64,000 nucleotides of DNA from Clostridium massiliamazoniense (GTDB lineage: Bacteria > Bacillota > Clostridia > Clostridiales > Clostridiaceae). The stretch is from contig NZ_LN879468.1 in NCBI RefSeq assembly GCF_001403635.1, forward strand, positions 1,364,001 to 1,428,000. The letters run 5' to 3'. The position numbers and the translations under genes were made by a program. Below the pieces are notes generated by a model. It did not search any database. It was given only the letters and a program-made list of their open reading frames with translations, and had not been told where the DNA came from. Below, piece after piece: positions 19,002 to 27,493 of the stretch (its first letter is position 1; each line of letters opens with the position of its first letter).

Positions 19002-19200
19002 GTACTAGCTGACCTGGTCTTTGACCCCACACTCGCCTGCTGGAGCTTTTGCTACCCGGTATTATCCTCTCACTACTAACCCTCTCAGTTTACTGGCAGG
19101 ACTTACTTCTAAGCCGCACCATGCTCATTAAAACTTTGTTTAACTTACGTGGATCGTTTTGCCTGCGACTGGCATCGACTTTCAACCACAGACCTAGCAC
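19002..19200 (-). ncRNA. raiA RNA: raiA-motif structured non-coding RNA
   Basis: This about 200-base intergenic block is much richer in G and C than its surroundings. It is framed by a closing helix: GTGCTAG at the 5' end pairs with CTAGTAC at the 3' end. It has its own promoter and its own terminator and lies directly upstream of the hpf/raiA gene on the same strand. This matches the raiA motif, a conserved clostridial RNA found upstream of raiA and linked to sporulation and aggregation in Clostridium acetobutylicum. Position and architecture support the call. I could not run a covariance model. 6S RNA and RNase P RNA were considered and fit less well. Only short spurious frames cross it. 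Confidence 0.8.
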
Positions 19201-19207
19201 ATATATT

Positions 19208-19235
19208 ATTATATACTACTTTTCACTACAGTCAA
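19208..19235 (-). promoter_or_regulatory. Promoter of the raiA-motif RNA
   Basis: On the minus strand TTGACT (19235-19230) and TATAAT (19213-19208) are separated by 16 bases, placing the start near 19200 at the closing stem. It overlaps the 3' end of comF. Confidence 0.8.
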
Positions 19236-19889
19236 CAAAAAAACATCAATATTATAATATTTTTTTAAAATTTTTGTTGAACTAAGCAAAGTTGCACCAC
19301 TTGTTACTACATCATCTAACAATAAAATTCTTTTATTTTCTAAATATAAATCATTTATCTCTATATAAAAAGCATCCTTTATATTTTCTAACCTCTCACT
19401 TTTACATAATGTTTTTTGTTCCTTTACTCCTTCTCTTTTACCTAATATTTGAATAACTTCTTTTCCTGTTTTCTCAGAAAGCTTTTTAGCTAAATACTCA
19501 CATTGATTAAACTCTCTTTTTTTTAAAGCACTTTTATTCATAGGAATATAGGTTATATAATCAAAGTCTATTTTTTCATCTACTACTTTTCTATATAATA
19601 AATGAGAAAAAAACTCACCAACATTAAAATTCTTTTTATATTTAAATTCCGAAACAAGCTTTTTTATCATATGATTGTAATACACTATAGAATAACATTT
19701 ATTATTATCTAAAAGAAAAGGTTCTCCCACATACTTCAATTGTGTTTTACATTGATCACAAAGAAAGTACTCACTCTCTTCTACTCCACAATTTAAACAG
19801 TTAGTACAACTAGGATATATAATTTCTAATAGACAATTAATTAAATATTTTATTATATATCTCACTCCCAAACAATTTTGTTGAAACAT
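19209..19889 (-). CDS. comF: ComF family phosphoribosyltransferase-like protein
   Basis: The protein has 226 residues. Two N-terminal CxxC pairs (CTNCLNCG and CDQC) form a probable zinc site. The C-terminal half holds the PRPP-loop-like motif RILLLDDVVTSGATLLSS of type I phosphoribosyltransferases. ComF-family proteins act in DNA uptake for transformation in some species. The start is uncertain: the ATG at 19889 overlaps the upstream gene by 28 bases, and a GGGAG site lies inside the frame. It follows recD2 and a ComFA-like gene, which resembles a comFA-comFC pair. Confidence 0.88.
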   Translation of the reverse strand: MFQQNCLGVRYIIKYLINCLLEIIYPSCTNCLNCGVEESEYFLCDQCKTQLKYVGEPFLLDNNKCYSIVYYNHMIKKLVSEFKYKKNFNVGEFFSHLLYRKVVDEKIDFDYITYIPMNKSALKKREFNQCEYLAKKLSEKTGKEVIQILGKREGVKEQKTLCKSERLENIKDAFYIEINDLYLENKRILLLDDVVTSGATLLSSTKILKKYYNIDVFLLTVVKSSI

Positions 19890-20788
19890 CTTGAAATATT
19901 TTTAGCTTCGTCAATCTCTTTACTATCTTGCTTACTTACTATTATCATTTCACTTTCTTGTTCTAATAGAGTTAACCTTCCACATATAAAAACTATTTTT
20001 TTATATGTAAAAAATTCTCTACTAGCACTATATATTATGAAATTTGAATTATCTAATTTGTCTATAATCTTATCTACATCTTCTATTATTATAATTTTAT
20101 TTCCACTAGATAAAATTAACTTTATTACCTCATAATTATTAACATCTTTATATACTTTTATATCATCAAATATATAAAGATATTTATTTAAATTATCATA
20201 AAACATGTCACGTTCATTTTTTCCTACATAAATTATAGTGTTATGTCCCAACTTGCTAAAATACTCAAAATACTCTGTTATTATATTTGGAATTTTCTTT
20301 TTTAAATTTAACTTACTTATTATAATTCTAGGCTCTACAAAATGACTTTCTCTTCCTTGAGTTGTTATATATAAGAAGTCACAATTTTTTAGAATTTCTT
20401 CAATTGAAAAAATAATTATCCTTTTTGCTTTTTTATATAAATAATCTACCATTTCTATGAGATCTAGCTTATTATAATTACTATAAGCACTTAAGTCATC
20501 TATAATAATAGTATTGTAAATATCATTTTTTTCATTCCATCTATCTAAGTTTTTTATATGGATATTACTTTTTTCAAAAGTTTTTAATCCTATGCTATTA
20601 GTTAAACATAATATTTTATTTTCTTTTTCCTTACTTAATAAATCCTTTACTATTATCACTGACTTATAAGGTTCCATAATCGTATTGATAATACCTTCTT
20701 TTTTACTTTCATAATACTCTAATATTTTTTCCTTAGCACCTTCATCCTTTAAAGAAAAATACATTTTATCTAATCCCAAAATAATCAC
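19862..20788 (-). CDS. Unknown protein, possibly a degenerate ComFA-like helicase
   Basis: The protein has 308 residues. I do not firmly recognise it. It alternates beta-strand-like hydrophobic runs with charged helices, as in a RecA/helicase fold: KSVIIVKDLL, YNTIIIDDLSAYS (Walker B-like), KRIIIFSIEEIL, then SHFVEPRIIISKL, which resembles a late segment of ComFA. HNTIIYVGKN and NKIIIIEDVDKI follow. No Walker A (GxxxxGKT) is visible, and the N-terminal zinc domain of ComFA is missing. Its location between recD2 and comF supports a decayed or repurposed ComFA. Ends of neighbouring genes overlap, indicating one operon. Confidence 0.6.
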   Translation of the reverse strand: MIILGLDKMYFSLKDEGAKEKILEYYESKKEGIINTIMEPYKSVIIVKDLLSKEKENKILCLTNSIGLKTFEKSNIHIKNLDRWNEKNDIYNTIIIDDLSAYSNYNKLDLIEMVDYLYKKAKRIIIFSIEEILKNCDFLYITTQGRESHFVEPRIIISKLNLKKKIPNIITEYFEYFSKLGHNTIIYVGKNERDMFYDNLNKYLYIFDDIKVYKDVNNYEVIKLILSSGNKIIIIEDVDKIIDKLDNSNFIIYSASREFFTYKKIVFICGRLTLLEQESEMIIVSKQDSKEIDEAKNISRCFNKIVWE

Positions 20789-20792
20789 CCTA

Positions 20793-20830
20793 CTTTATCT
20801 GATAGCTAGTGGCTCTTAAATAAGTTAAAT
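20793..20830. repeat. Fragment of dispersed repeat (TTTATCTGATAGCTAG box)
   Basis: This short intergenic piece shares the TTTATCTGATAGCTAG start with the copies at 28207 and 46681. Confidence 0.5.
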
Positions 20831-20850
20831 ATTTTAACTCTTACTTAAAG

Positions 20851-23082
20851 TTATTCCTCAATAGCATCATTACTTATAATTTCTTTTATTCTCCACTTTA
20901 ATGAAGAATATCTGTTCATACTTTTAGTATTTTCAACCATATACTTAAGTGCTCTTTCCATTCCAGCGACTACAACCATTGATTTAGCTCTAGTTATTCC
21001 TGTATAAAGAAGATTTCTATTCATAAGAAAAGGTGACCCCATATAAACCGGCATTATTATAACTGGAAACTCACTTCCTTGGCTTTTATGAATAGTTATG
21101 GCATAAGCTAATTCTAATTCATCTAAAAGACTAAAGTCATACTTCACCCTTCTCTCATCATCGAAAATAACATTTAGAGTTCTTTCTTCATTATTTATAC
21201 TTTCAATAAATCCCATATCTCCATTAAATACACCTTCTCCTTCTAGGTCACCAAGACCTTGAACTCTATTCCATTTTAAAGTGTAATTATTTTTAATTTG
21301 CATTACTTTATCGCCAACTCTAAAAACAGAATCTCTAAATTCTTTTTCATCCTTATATGGCTTTTTAGGATTTAATACTTCTTGTAATTTTTGATTTAAG
21401 TTTATTACACCTAAAGTTCCCTTTTTCATAGGTGCCAATATTTGAATATCCTTATACTTATCCCATTTACCATTGAAATTAGGTAGCCTTCTATTTATTA
21501 AGTCTACAATCAATTCTAATATTTTATCTTGATTTTCTTCTTTTAAAAAATAAAAATCTTTGCCTTTCTCATTTAATTTTGGCATTTCACCTCTATTTAT
21601 TCTATGTGCATTTACTACTATTAGACTTTCTTTTCCTTGTCTAAAAATCTCATCTAATCTAACAACCTTAGTAAACTCACTTTCAATTAAATCTTTTAAG
21701 ACATTTCCAGCACCTACTGATGGTAATTGATCTATATCTCCCACTATTATAAGCCTTGTTCCTACCTTTATTGCCTTTAATAGATTATTCATCAATGCCA
21801 CATCTATCATAGACGCTTCATCAATTATTACTACATCACCTTCAACATTTTTTTGTTCCTTTGTCTCAAATTGAATTTCTTCCCCTTCTTCACTTACACC
21901 CATATCTAATAATCTATGTATTGTTTTAGCTTCTCGTCCTGTTGATTCTCCCATTCTCTTAGCAGCTCTTCCTGTAGGCGCAGCTAAGACAACTTTCATA
22001 TGACAACTTTCAAAAATCTCAATTATAGCTTTTATTATGGTTGTTTTTCCTGTACCAGGACCTCCTGTAATAATTTCTATTCCATTTTGAAATGCACCTA
22101 ATATAGCTTCTTTTTGTGATGGAGCAAACTTTATTTTATTATCCCTTTCAAAATGCTCTATTAAATTTTCTACATCTGCATTTATATTTTGAAAATTACT
22201 TATAGCTAAGGTAAGTATTCTATTGGTTATTCCTAATTCATTATAATAATAAGGAATAGTAAACACAGCTTCTTCACCATCTACAACTTCCAATTTTATC
22301 TTATTATCCAATACTGCATCATTTATATTTTTTTCTATAATCTCATTTTTTACTTCTAAATTTTCAGATGCAACTTTTATTAAATCCTTCTTTAACATAT
22401 AGGTGTTTCCATTAGCACAATAATCATTGATTATATACTTTATTCCACTTTGAATTCTAAAATCTGATTCCTTTTCTACTCCCATAGATTTAGCTATTCT
22501 ATCAGCTGTTTTAAATCCTATTCCTATTATTTCTTCTGATAAAATATAAGGATTTTCTTTGACCACATCTACTGATGCTGCTCCATATTTTTTATATATT
22601 TTTAAACACTGATTCATGGTTATTCCATGTTCTTGAAAATATATAGATATATTTTTTAATTCACTTTGTTCTCTATAAGATTCTATTATTATTTCTAATT
22701 TCTTTTTTCCAATCCCCTCTACTTCTTTTAATCTATCTATCTCATTATCAAGTATTTCTAAAGTTTTCTCTCCAAATTTTTCAACTATTTTTTTAGCTGT
22801 GACAGGACCTATTCCGTGTATTATCCCCGATGAAAGATATTTTTTTATTCCCTCAATGGATGTAGGTAATATTTCCTCAAGTGACTCTATTTTAAATTGT
22901 TTTCCAAACTGCTTGTGTACAATCCACTCACCAGATAACTTTAAATTTTGTCCCTCTTTGACCTGTGGAACTGTTCCAACAGCTGTATACACATTATTAT
23001 TTTCTCTAAATTTCATTACTGTATATCCAGTATCATCGCTTTTAAAAACAATACTTTCTACTATTCCACTTAATTCTTCCAT
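20851..23082 (-). CDS. recD2: RecD2 family ATP-dependent DNA helicase
   Basis: The protein has 743 residues. Order: N-terminal OB-like domain (LSGIVESIVFKSDDTGYTVMKF), helix-hairpin-helix repeats (about 80-140), Walker A GGPGTGKTTII at 340-350, Walker B VVIIDEASMID, GDIDQLPSVGAGNVL, and the late motifs AITIHKSQGSEFPVIIMP and LLYTGITRAK. RecD2 is a 5'-3' helicase of bacteria lacking RecBC-associated RecD and acts in DNA repair and replication. It probably heads the operon recD2, ComFA-like gene, comF. Confidence 0.95.
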   Translation of the reverse strand: MEELSGIVESIVFKSDDTGYTVMKFRENNNVYTAVGTVPQVKEGQNLKLSGEWIVHKQFGKQFKIESLEEILPTSIEGIKKYLSSGIIHGIGPVTAKKIVEKFGEKTLEILDNEIDRLKEVEGIGKKKLEIIIESYREQSELKNISIYFQEHGITMNQCLKIYKKYGAASVDVVKENPYILSEEIIGIGFKTADRIAKSMGVEKESDFRIQSGIKYIINDYCANGNTYMLKKDLIKVASENLEVKNEIIEKNINDAVLDNKIKLEVVDGEEAVFTIPYYYNELGITNRILTLAISNFQNINADVENLIEHFERDNKIKFAPSQKEAILGAFQNGIEIITGGPGTGKTTIIKAIIEIFESCHMKVVLAAPTGRAAKRMGESTGREAKTIHRLLDMGVSEEGEEIQFETKEQKNVEGDVVIIDEASMIDVALMNNLLKAIKVGTRLIIVGDIDQLPSVGAGNVLKDLIESEFTKVVRLDEIFRQGKESLIVVNAHRINRGEMPKLNEKGKDFYFLKEENQDKILELIVDLINRRLPNFNGKWDKYKDIQILAPMKKGTLGVINLNQKLQEVLNPKKPYKDEKEFRDSVFRVGDKVMQIKNNYTLKWNRVQGLGDLEGEGVFNGDMGFIESINNEERTLNVIFDDERRVKYDFSLLDELELAYAITIHKSQGSEFPVIIMPVYMGSPFLMNRNLLYTGITRAKSMVVVAGMERALKYMVENTKSMNRYSSLKWRIKEIISNDAIEE

Positions 23083-23301
23083 TATATTACTCCTAGATTA
23101 ATTAAGCTAAAATTCAATAAAAAATCAAATTAAAGCTCTTTTATACTTTTTCTATATTATACTCAATTATATCATATTTTAAGCCTATAACTTACTTTGT
23201 ATACCTTTTTCAAAACCTTAATTTTCCAAATAAATCATAGTAAAAATTTAATAATATTTAAGAAATTTCTTCTTTAAATTTCCTTACATCCCATTAATAA
23301 A

Positions 23302-23330
23302 TTGACTACCCTATTCTTATGGGGTAATAT
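23302..23330 (+). promoter_or_regulatory. Promoter of nagA
   Basis: TTGACT (23302-23307) and TAATAT (23325-23330) are spaced by 17 bases. Between them lies an imperfect dyad, TACCC...GGGTA, which could hold an operator. Confidence 0.65.
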
Positions 23331-23363
23331 ATTCTTATATTAGTAAAGTTTGGGAGGGATATT

Positions 23364-24500
23364 ATGTTAATAAAAAATTGTAATATAATTTTTATTGATA
23401 AAATAGAAAAAGGATCTGTTCTTATTGAAAATGGTAAAATAAAAGAAATAAACCCAACTGCTCCATATGAAGGAGAAACTATTGACGCTGAAGGTCTATA
23501 TCTATCCCCTGGATTTATAGATGTACACATTCATGGAGCTGCTGGCTACGATACAATGGATGGTACTTCTGAAGCAATTAACGAAATTGCCAAAGCAATT
23601 GCTAAACATGGTACAACTTCTTTTACACCAACTACAATGACAGTGGCTTCTGAAGATATTGTACAATCTATGAAGGTTATAAAAGAAGCTAAATTAAACG
23701 GAACTGATGGTGCTAATGTTTTAGGTGCACATCTTGAAGGACCTTTTATTAGTCCTAAAGCTATTGGAGCTCAAAATCCTAAATATGTTTTAGCTCCTTC
23801 TATTGAAAACTTTAATAAAATAGTTGGTGACTATGAAGATGCTGTAGTATCTATAACTCTTGCTCCTGAAGTAGATGGTGCTAAAGAATTAATAAAATAT
23901 CTATCAGATAAATCAATTAAAGTTTCTATAGGACACACTAAAGCTACTTACGAAGAAGCTATGGATGGAATAAATTGCGGATGTTCACATGCTACTCATT
24001 TATTTAATGCAATGACTGGATTTGCCCATAGAGAACCAGGAGTTGTTGGTGCTGTTTTTGATAGCCCTATAACAACTGAAACTATCTCTGACGGTATACA
24101 CATATCATATCCAAGTCTAAGAACTGCTTATAAAGTAAAAGGAACAAATAAAGTTTTATTAATAACAGATGCTATGATGGCTTGTTCAATGCCTGATGGA
24201 ATGTATAGTTTAGGTGGACAAGATGTTATAGTAAAAAATGGAGCTGCTAGATTAAAAGACGGAACTTTAGCTGGTTCTATTTTAACATTAGATAAGGCAG
24301 TTAAAAATGTTTATAATAATAGTGAATATGATTTATTTGAAGTTGTAAAAATGGCTACTTACAATGCTGCTAAGCACTGCAATGTTGAACATAAAAAAGG
24401 TTTAATAAAAGAAGGTTTTGATGCTGATTTATTATTATTCGATAAAGATATAGATATTAAACATGTTATAATAAATGGTAAATTAAACTACAGTAAATAA
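23364..24500 (+). CDS. nagA: N-acetylglucosamine-6-phosphate deacetylase
   Basis: The protein has 378 residues and an amidohydrolase fold. Metal and substrate motifs appear in order: DVHIHGAAGYDTMDG, HLEGPFIS, IGHTKATYEEA, HATHLFNAM, ISDGIHIS and LITDAM (catalytic Asp). It converts GlcNAc-6-phosphate to glucosamine-6-phosphate in amino-sugar use and wall recycling. The start ATG follows GGGAGGG. nagB and a NagR-type regulator are not adjacent. It is closed by a repeat-derived terminator. Confidence 0.96.
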   Translation: MLIKNCNIIFIDKIEKGSVLIENGKIKEINPTAPYEGETIDAEGLYLSPGFIDVHIHGAAGYDTMDGTSEAINEIAKAIAKHGTTSFTPTTMTVASEDIVQSMKVIKEAKLNGTDGANVLGAHLEGPFISPKAIGAQNPKYVLAPSIENFNKIVGDYEDAVVSITLAPEVDGAKELIKYLSDKSIKVSIGHTKATYEEAMDGINCGCSHATHLFNAMTGFAHREPGVVGAVFDSPITTETISDGIHISYPSLRTAYKVKGTNKVLLITDAMMACSMPDGMYSLGGQDVIVKNGAARLKDGTLAGSILTLDKAVKNVYNNSEYDLFEVVKMATYNAAKHCNVEHKKGLIKEGFDADLLLFDKDIDIKHVIINGKLNYSK

Positions 24501-24543
24501 GCAAAAAATATTTTTAAAACTTAAATATATTTTATATTAAATA

Positions 24544-24672
24544 AAAGAGGATGTATCAAATTACAGATACATCCTCTCTGCCTTTTCTCTAGCTATATAG
24601 GTTCATTACTTGTGACTACTCACTTACGTAAAGAAGCTCTAATATTTTTCTACTTTGATACAGCCTCTTTTT
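24544..24672. repeat. Dispersed MITE-like repeat, short copy
   Basis: The left end is the palindrome GAGGATGTATC...GATACATCCTC and the TCTAGCTATATAG box. The right end CTTTGATACAGCCTCTTTT is the inverted terminal repeat. About 125 bp, apparently an internally deleted copy of the 17897 element. Confidence 0.7.
24546..24577 (+). terminator. Terminator after nagA (repeat-derived)
   Basis: Stem AGAGGATGTATC/GATACATCCTCT with an eight-base loop. A T-rich segment follows only after CTGCC, so strength is uncertain. Confidence 0.6.
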
Positions 24673-24689
24673 TATTAATTTAAATTATA

Positions 24690-24718
24690 AAAAAATTCAG
24701 AGGCAATTTTATTTGCCT
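24690..24718 (-). terminator. Terminator after metK
   Basis: Stem TTCAGAGGCAA/TTGCCTCTGAA (approximate ends), with TTTTTTT on the minus strand, about 20 bases after the stop. Confidence 0.85.
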
Positions 24719-24739
24719 CTGAACTAAATCTATGTTAAA

Positions 24740-25918
24740 TTATTTCATTAACTTTTTGATTTCTTCAACTTTTGTTAATTGCTCCCATGGTAACTCAACA
24801 TCAGTTCTTCCGAAATGTCCATAAGCAGCAGTTTGCTTGTAGATTGGTCTTCTTAAGTCTAAGTCTCTGATTATAGCACCTGGTCTTAAATCGAATACTT
24901 TTTCGATTATTTCGATTATTTCAGCTTCACCCATTTTTCCTGTTCCGAAAGTATCAACAACTATTGAAACTGGTTTAGCAACACCTATAGCATAAGCTAA
25001 TTGGATTTCAGCTTTATCTGCAATACCAGCAGCAACTAAGTTTTTAGCAACCCATCTTGCAGCGTAAGCAGCTGATCTATCAACTTTTGTTGGGTCTTTT
25101 CCTGAGAAGGCTCCACCGCCGTGTCTTCCCATTCCGCCGTATGTGTCAACAATGATTTTTCTTCCAGTTAATCCACTATCTCCTTGTGGTCCACCAACAA
25201 CGAATCTTCCAGTTGGGTTGATGTAGTATTTAGTATTTTCATCTAATAATTCAGCTGGAACTACAGCTTTGATTACGTGTTCCATTAAATCTTTTTGAAT
25301 TTGCTCTAAGCTTACTTCTGGTCCATGTTGTGTTGAAATAACTATAGCATCTATTCTTACTGGTTTATCATCTTCGTATTCAACAGTTACTTGAGTTTTT
25401 CCGTCTGGTCTTAAGTATGGTAAAGTACCATTTTTTCTAACTTCTGTTAATCTTCTTGATAATCTGTGAGCCATAGCGATTGGTGTTGGCATGTATTCTT
25501 CTGTTTCGTTAGTTGCATAACCAAACATCATACCTTGGTCTCCAGCTCCAACAGCTTCAACTTCATCTTTCTCACCTTGTCTTGATTCTAAAGCTTCATC
25601 AACTCCCATAGCTATATCAGCTGATTGTTCGTCTATAGTAGTCATTACAGCACAAGTTTCACAATCAAAACCATATTTAGCTCTGTCGTATCCGATTTCT
25701 TTTATAGTGTTTCTTACAACTTTAGGGATATCAACATAACAATTAGTTGTTATTTCTCCCATAACCATAACCATACCTGTAGTTACAGTTGTTTCACAAG
25801 CAACTCTAGCATTCTTATCTTGAGCTAATATTGCGTCTAATACTGAGTCTGAAATTTGGTCACAGATTTTATCTGGATGTCCTTCTGTTACTGATTCTGA
25901 AGTAAATAATCTTCTCAT
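24740..25918 (-). CDS. metK: S-adenosylmethionine synthase
   Basis: The protein has 392 residues. The N-terminus [23 protein letters not shown], the [21 protein letters not shown] hexapeptide region and the P-loop-like [16 protein letters not shown] are diagnostic. It makes SAM from methionine and ATP in the cytosol. The leader carries a SAM-I riboswitch and attenuator, so it should be repressed by SAM. Codon use is more regular than in neighbours, as expected for a highly expressed gene. Confidence 0.98.
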   Translation of the reverse strand: MRRLFTSESVTEGHPDKICDQISDSVLDAILAQDKNARVACETTVTTGMVMVMGEITTNCYVDIPKVVRNTIKEIGYDRAKYGFDCETCAVMTTIDEQSADIAMGVDEALESRQGEKDEVEAVGAGDQGMMFGYATNETEEYMPTPIAMAHRLSRRLTEVRKNGTLPYLRPDGKTQVTVEYEDDKPVRIDAIVISTQHGPEVSLEQIQKDLMEHVIKAVVPAELLDENTKYYINPTGRFVVGGPQGDSGLTGRKIIVDTYGGMGRHGGGAFSGKDPTKVDRSAAYAARWVAKNLVAAGIADKAEIQLAYAIGVAKPVSIVVDTFGTGKMGEAEIIEIIEKVFDLRPGAIIRDLDLRRPIYKQTAAYGHFGRTDVELPWEQLTKVEEIKKLMK

Positions 25919-25981
25919 TTTAATTTGTTACCCTTAACATCTTAAGAGCAACGTCCTCCTTCCTTTTTTATATTAAAAAAT

Positions 25982-26008
25982 AAAGTCCCTTACATAAGAA
26001 GAGACTTT
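25982..26008 (-). terminator. SAM riboswitch attenuator terminator
   Basis: Stem AAAGTC/GACTTT, with further pairing inside, followed on the minus strand by ATTTTTT. It lies between the SAM aptamer and metK. Confidence 0.8.
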
Positions 26009-26026
26009 AGTATTTAAAGCGCTCCC

Positions 26027-26124
26027 CTTATCTTGCAGATTTACACTGCAGGAATTGGCACCTTGGTATAAAATACTGGTTGCCGGGTTTCATTGGGCCC
26101 TGTCCCTCCACCTCTCTTGATAAG
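26027..26124 (-). promoter_or_regulatory. SAM-I (S-box) riboswitch
   Basis: The minus strand carries CTTATCAAGAGAGGTGGAGG, then the GCCC..ATGAAACCCGGCAACC core, GGTGCCAATTCCTGC and a final GATAAG pairing with the first CTTATC to make P1. It controls metK in response to S-adenosylmethionine. Confidence 0.97.
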
Positions 26125-26211
26125 AGTTTTATTTTTTAACATCTTTTCAATATTCTTTTTTATCTTTTTAACTAAATTAACTAAAATTTTACTTTTACAA
26201 ATGTAAAATTA

Positions 26212-26236
26212 AATAGACACTATCATAGTGTCTATT
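26212..26236 (-). terminator. Terminator of the tRNA cluster
   Basis: A perfect AATAGACACT/AGTGTCTATT stem with a five-base loop lies three bases after the last tRNA on the minus strand and is followed by TTTAATTTT. Confidence 0.8.
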
Positions 26237-26238
26237 AA

Positions 26239-26324
26239 TGGTGGTGGGAGAAGGATTCGAACCTTCGAAGTCGTCCGACAACAGATTTACAGTCTGCCCC
26301 CTTTGGCCACTCGGGAACCCCACC
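26239..26324 (-). tRNA. trnY: tRNA-Tyr (GTA), copy nearest the terminator
   Basis: A class II tRNA with a long variable arm. Acceptor GGTGGGG pairs with TCCCACC, the anticodon loop contains GTA, and the 3' CCA is encoded. Last of ten tRNAs in one transcript. Confidence 0.96.
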
Positions 26325-26329
26325 TTATA

Positions 26330-26405
26330 TGGAGCTGACAATCGGAATCGAACCGATAACCTGCTGATTACAAGTCAGCTGCTCTGCCAATTGAGCCATG
26401 TCAGC
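26330..26405 (-). tRNA. trnT: tRNA-Thr (TGT)
   Basis: Acceptor GCTGACA pairs with TGTCAGC, the anticodon loop is CTTGTAA (TGT), and CCA is encoded. Five bases separate it from the next tRNA-Tyr. Confidence 0.96.
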
Positions 26406-26431
26406 ATATAAGTTAATATTTTATTTTAAAA

Positions 26432-26517
26432 TGGTGGTGGGAGAAGGATTCGAACCTTCGAAGTCGTCCGACAACAGATTTACAGTCTGCCCCCTTTGGC
26501 CACTCGGGAACCCCACC
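26432..26517 (-). tRNA. trnY: tRNA-Tyr (GTA)
   Basis: The sequence looks the same as the other tRNA-Tyr copies in the cluster; long variable arm, anticodon GTA, encoded CCA. Confidence 0.96.
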
Positions 26518-26523
26518 TTTTCA

Positions 26524-26599
26524 TGGAGCTGACAATCGGAATCGAACCGATAACCTGCTGATTACAAGTCAGCTGCTCTGCCAATTGAGCCATGTCAGC
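26524..26599 (-). tRNA. trnT: tRNA-Thr (TGT)
   Basis: Matches the other tRNA-Thr copies; anticodon TGT, encoded CCA. Confidence 0.96.
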
Positions 26600-26614
26600 A
26601 TATATTTTGTTTTA

Positions 26615-26690
26615 TGGTGGTCGCAACAGGGATCGAACCTGTGACCCCCTGCTTGTAAGGCAGGTGCTCTCCCAGCTGAGCTATGCGACC
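26615..26690 (-). tRNA. trnV: tRNA-Val (TAC)
   Basis: Acceptor GGTCGCA pairs with TGCGACC, the anticodon loop is CTTACAA (TAC), and CCA is encoded. Confidence 0.96.
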
Positions 26691-26694
26691 TTAT

Positions 26695-26780
26695 TGGTGG
26701 TGGGAGAAGGATTCGAACCTTCGAAGTCGTCCGACAACAGATTTACAGTCTGCCCCCTTTGGCCACTCGGGAACCCCACC
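26695..26780 (-). tRNA. trnY: tRNA-Tyr (GTA)
   Basis: Third of four matching tRNA-Tyr copies; anticodon GTA, encoded CCA. Confidence 0.96.
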
Positions 26781-26787
26781 TTTTTTA

Positions 26788-26863
26788 TGGAGCTGACAAT
26801 CGGAATCGAACCGATAACCTGCTGATTACAAGTCAGCTGCTCTGCCAATTGAGCCATGTCAGC
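26788..26863 (-). tRNA. trnT: tRNA-Thr (TGT)
   Basis: Third of four matching tRNA-Thr copies; anticodon TGT, encoded CCA. Confidence 0.96.
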
Positions 26864-26877
26864 ATATATTTGTTTTA

Positions 26878-26953
26878 TGGTGGTCGCAACAGGGATCGAA
26901 CCTGTGACCCCCTGCTTGTAAGGCAGGTGCTCTCCCAGCTGAGCTATGCGACC
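26878..26953 (-). tRNA. trnV: tRNA-Val (TAC)
   Basis: Second of two matching tRNA-Val copies; anticodon TAC, encoded CCA. Confidence 0.96.
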
Positions 26954-26957
26954 TTAT

Positions 26958-27043
26958 TGGTGGTGGGAGAAGGATTCGAACCTTCGAAGTCGTCCGACAA
27001 CAGATTTACAGTCTGCCCCCTTTGGCCACTCGGGAACCCCACC
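26958..27043 (-). tRNA. trnY: tRNA-Tyr (GTA)
   Basis: Promoter-side copy of the four tRNA-Tyr genes; anticodon GTA, encoded CCA. Confidence 0.96.
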
Positions 27044-27051
27044 TTTTTTTA

Positions 27052-27127
27052 TGGAGCTGACAATCGGAATCGAACCGATAACCTGCTGATTACAAGTCAG
27101 CTGCTCTGCCAATTGAGCCATGTCAGC
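27052..27127 (-). tRNA. trnT: tRNA-Thr (TGT), first in the transcript
   Basis: Anticodon TGT, encoded CCA. It lies about 50 bases after the predicted transcription start of the cluster. Confidence 0.96.
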
Positions 27128-27184
27128 ATATTTATTTTTCCGATTTTGAAAACTTTTTATTAATTTCCTCAACCGACATTAACT

Positions 27185-27213
27185 AGTATATCCGTTACAT
27201 TAACATATTTCAA
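27185..27213 (-). promoter_or_regulatory. Promoter of the tRNA cluster
   Basis: On the minus strand TTGAAA (3' end at 27208) precedes TATACT (27190-27185) with a gap close to 17 bases. It is the best sigma-A type site upstream of the ten tRNA genes. Confidence 0.6.
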
Positions 27214-27493
27214 ACTAAAATTATCTCATTTTATTAAAATATCCTTTATTTTTTCTTTAATACTTTATTTTTCTTTATAATACTATTTATTTCTTTACTT
27301 TATTTTAAAACTAATTATTATTATTTTCTCATTACTATAATCCCTTGAATTCAGCTATATCCCCATGTAAATCTCTCACCTATTTCATATAGAAAAAGAA
27401 AAAGCATTCGTCTTCTCAGTTCTGTCAAAATAATTAAAACAGTACTTACTAAACAAAAGCTTCCTCAATTTAATATTCTATAAAAATTGCTCA
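27214..27493. other. AT-rich intergenic gap, no feature recognised
   Basis: Between the tRNA promoter and the end of the 27494 gene I see no ribosome-site-backed frame, no tRNA and no strong hairpin. Confidence 0.6.

Noticed and set aside
19002-19200. 6S RNA or RNase P RNA
   Set aside because: The conserved GAGGAAAGTC-type motif of RNase P is missing, and the location directly before hpf fits the raiA motif better. Only a covariance search would settle it.
19049-19285. A 78-residue plus-strand frame in the hpf-comF gap
   Set aside because: It covers the structured RNA and the comF end; the RNA with promoter and terminator on the minus strand explains the region.
26592-27172. Open frames and direct repeats across the tRNA block, which could look like short proteins or a CRISPR array
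   Set aside because: All repeat units are complete tRNAs with cloverleaf pairing and encoded CCA; the frames are chance readings through tRNAs.
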